Part shown: one piece after another, positions 61,970-64,000 of the stretch | How positions within the stretch are numbered: the first letter of the stretch is position 1 | Layout: each line of letters starts with the position of its first letter | DNA from: Lachnospiraceae bacterium XPB1003 | GTDB lineage: Bacteria; Bacillota; Clostridia; Lachnospirales; Lachnospiraceae | Reading direction: 5' to 3' | DNA length: 64,000 nucleotides | NCBI GenBank assembly: GCA_900102065.1 | Contig: FMVK01000008.1 | Location: 1 to 64,000, forward strand | Translations under genes and position numbers: made by a program | Notes under the pieces: model-generated | Databases searched by the model: none | What the model was told of the DNA's origin: nothing | The model's input: the letters and a program-made list of their open reading frames with translations, nothing else

Positions 61970-62875
61970 ATGAACAATTTAAGGATCGCAGTGTGCGATG
62001 ACAATAAATCAGAATACGACCACGTCGTCAAAATCATCGGATCAGCAGGTATTTCCGCAGATTGCGAATATTATCAAAATGGGAAGGCCTTTCTGGAACA
62101 GTTTAATTCATCCAATTATGATCTGATACTACTCGATATATATATGGAAGGTTTTAGCGGAATCGAAACTGCAGAAGAGCTGCGTCGCCTTGACAGTTCT
62201 ATCCCCATAGCTTTTATTACCAGCAGCTCCGATCATGCAATGGACGGATATCGTCTGCACATCGACCGTTATCTCCAGAAACCTCTGCAGGAGGATTCAA
62301 TTAAAGAAATCTGCGAGCTGGCTTCATCGCGGATCTCCGCACGTCCCGCACTGATCCTTAAGATTGACGGGAAGGATACCCGCCTTCCTTATGATTCCAT
62401 CATTTATATCGAACAAAACGGACATTCCGTTTGCTTTCATACCATAACAGGATATTGTCCCAAACGTACCGGACGCCTGGAGGATCTTACCTCCCAACTT
62501 CCTGATTATTTTCTACACTGTCACAAAAGCTATTTGGTCAATCTGAGACATGTCATGGCTTTGGACGGCGAACTTAACTGCTTTACCATGTGCGACGGTG
62601 ATCTCGCTCATGTCAGACGAAGCAGCCTAAAAGAGGCAAAACAAATGCTTTTAAAAGATAAACGTTTTTTACAGATCAACCGAAACGTTCTTATAAATAT
62701 GGATAGTATTGTCAGTTTCGAAAAAGACTATTGCGAACTGACCGGCGGCTGTCGTTTTTCTGTCAGCGCAAGAGACCGCCATGAACTAAACCGTTTACGT
62801 AAAAACTATGTTTTTGAAAAACTACAGAATACTTTTGAATACTCTAAAAGCAGAAAGGAGCAGACACAGATATGA
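61970..62875 (+). CDS. LytTR response regulator with an extra half LytTR domain
   Basis: 301 residues; typical AgrA-type regulators are near 240. Receiver domain with CDDN acidic pair, phosphoacceptor Asp56 (LILLDIYMEG) and Lys104. A LytTR DNA-binding domain spans about 125-235 (YIEQNGHSVCFHT, FLHCHKSYLVNLRHVMALDG). It is followed at about 240-295 by a second copy of the C-terminal half of that domain (FLQINRNVLINMDSIVSFEK, then SVSARDRHELNRLR). No clear Shine-Dalgarno before the ATG. The stop overlaps the kinase start (ATGA). It probably regulates a peptide- or stress-responsive gene set. Confidence 0.85.
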   Translation: MNNLRIAVCDDNKSEYDHVVKIIGSAGISADCEYYQNGKAFLEQFNSSNYDLILLDIYMEGFSGIETAEELRRLDSSIPIAFITSSSDHAMDGYRLHIDRYLQKPLQEDSIKEICELASSRISARPALILKIDGKDTRLPYDSIIYIEQNGHSVCFHTITGYCPKRTGRLEDLTSQLPDYFLHCHKSYLVNLRHVMALDGELNCFTMCDGDLAHVRRSSLKEAKQMLLKDKRFLQINRNVLINMDSIVSFEKDYCELTGGCRFSVSARDRHELNRLRKNYVFEKLQNTFEYSKSRKEQTQI

Positions 62876-64000
62876 CACCCTATAGTCTCCTGACAGCTTT
62901 TGTGTGCTATCTTCCTGTGCTCCCGGCAGCGCTGCTTTGTTATGCTCCATTCAAAAACAAACTCCGCTTCCCCAAAAGGATCATCTGCGAGATGATGTTT
63001 TTACTGTTTCTCATCCTGGCTCCGACAGTGGCATTTTGTAAAACTCACCTTTTCCTGGGCTTAAATACTCCGGAATTACCTATACTCATAATTTGTTACA
63101 TCCTTTTCCACATAACTTTAGACACACACATCAGTAAATCTCTCGGAATTTATGTAGAAGTAATGGCGCTGATGGCTTTTATGACAAATATGTCCATTTT
63201 TTTTGACGCCTATCTGTACCCTGCCTCCGATCTGGCTCATTTCAGTCTTGAAGCCGCTCTTTTCCGTACAGTAGCCTGTACTTTGCTTACCGGCTTGCTG
63301 TATTATCCCTTCGCCCACTTTGGCTCATACCTGATTGATAATCTGAACCAGAGCTTAATATGGAATGCCTTTATCGTTATCAGCGGTATTTTTCTTTTCT
63401 ACAACCTCAGCAATGCCATACAGATTTATTCCACACTTCATACCAATAATGTGGCAAGAGCATACTTAACCAATCAGATCATGTTCTTCGCGCTGCTTTT
63501 GCTTCTTAACGTTCTATTTTATTTTCTTGTAAACTCTCTTTTGGAAAAATCAAGAACGGATGAAAGAAACAGAATCCTGGAAATGCAGGAAAAACACTAT
63601 CTCTCCCAGCAGAAATATCTTGAGGAAACGTCAAGAACAAGGCATGATTTCCGTCACGCCCTCCACACTCTGCAAGAGATGGCAGAAAAAGGAGAGCATG
63701 AAAGTGTATTGAACTTTCTGAACTGCTATATAGAAAAACTTCCTGAAAAGAATACGAAAGACTATTCAAACAACGCCGCAGTGAACGCTGTATTAAACCA
63801 TTATCTCCGCATTGCCGATGAATCCGGTATCACTGTCGATCAGCGCATTTTCCTGCCCGAAAATCTCTATATTGAAAGTATCGATCTTTGCTCCGTCCTG
63901 GGAAATCTTCTGGAGAACGCCATAACCGCAAACCTTGATCTGCCAAGGAAGGAGCGCTACATATCCCTTGTCATATCACCGGAACAAGGTTCCGAGCTCT
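62872..64000 (+). CDS. GHKL sensor histidine kinase (cut by window end)
   Basis: The open frame has no stop before the window end, so at least 376 residues are present and the C-terminus is missing. About six membrane helices occupy residues 1-225. A coiled segment (RNRILEMQEKHYLSQQKYLE) leads to the phosphoacceptor region TRHDFRH, with His258. The N box VLGNLLENAITA near residue 347 belongs to the GHKL ATPase domain of the AgrC/LytS-like class. It starts within the stop of the regulator gene and is its cognate kinase. The GHKL end (G boxes) lies beyond the window. Confidence 0.9.
   Translation, partial: MTPYSLLTAFVCYLPVLPAALLCYAPFKNKLRFPKRIICEMMFLLFLILAPTVAFCKTHLFLGLNTPELPILIICYILFHITLDTHISKSLGIYVEVMALMAFMTNMSIFFDAYLYPASDLAHFSLEAALFRTVACTLLTGLLYYPFAHFGSYLIDNLNQSLIWNAFIVISGIFLFYNLSNAIQIYSTLHTNNVARAYLTNQIMFFALLLLLNVLFYFLVNSLLEKSRTDERNRILEMQEKHYLSQQKYLEETSRTRHDFRHALHTLQEMAEKGEHESVLNFLNCYIEKLPEKNTKDYSNNAAVNAVLNHYLRIADESGITVDQRIFLPENLYIESIDLCSVLGNLLENAITANLDLPRKERYISLVISPEQGSEL

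Overview
The window looks like chromosomal DNA from a motile anaerobe of the Lachnospiraceae (Butyrivibrio, Pseudobutyrivibrio, Roseburia type). The evidence is Clostridia-type ribosomal, RNA polymerase and elongation factor proteins, strong AAGGAGG ribosome binding sites, scattered flagellar genes (a fliS-like gene with a consensus sigma-28 promoter, a fliD-like gene, a YjfB-like motility protein), acidic Lachnospiraceae-style lipoproteins and a PD-(D/E)XK nuclease of the Rpn type. No rRNA, tRNA, CRISPR array or intact transposase was recognised.

Layout. 1-12,000 is accessory: a membrane protein remnant, a VWA protein, a macro-domain/helix-turn-helix fusion, a lipoprotein, a HAD hydrolase, an AAA ATPase with a membrane protein, an Rpn-like nuclease, a TetR/alpha-beta hydrolase operon and a SIMPL protein. 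These genes are interspersed with at least seven copies of a short palindromic repeat with a CCGTCCCC core. 12,000-19,200 holds putP, an RlmI-like methyltransferase, an operon of a small alarmone synthetase with a two-component system and two unknown proteins, and fliS. 19,200-21,900 is an AT-rich island with three overlapping genes (DUF4417, toxin-like, immunity-like), a predicted small RNA and an XRE/ImmA pair.

22,200-40,200 is the informational core on the minus strand. In transcription order it reads rpmG-secE-nusG-rplK-rplA, capA, rplJ-rplL, rpoB-rpoC, then rpsL-rpsG-fusA-tuf. It has recognisable promoters, terminators and an L10 leader. The capA insertion between rplA and the L10 leader is unusual. 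40,400-47,300 pairs fliD with a convergent glycosyltransferase operon, possibly for flagellar or surface glycans. 47,300-56,200 holds two related lipoproteins, argC, a heterodimeric ABC exporter and the YjfB-like gene. 56,200-61,700 holds a CvfB-like S1 protein, three tandem zinc-ribbon membrane paralogues, an ADP-ribosylglycohydrolase and a repeat lipoprotein. The right edge is a LytTR regulator with an extra half LytTR domain and a histidine kinase cut by the window end.

The least explained parts are the DUF4417/toxin/immunity island with its predicted small RNA, the palindromic repeat family (two copies now encode the C-terminus of a hydrolase), paired 38-bp repeats in front of the ATPase gene, and the macro-domain/helix-turn-helix protein next to a VWA protein. 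All functional calls come from reading the sequence; no database search was possible.
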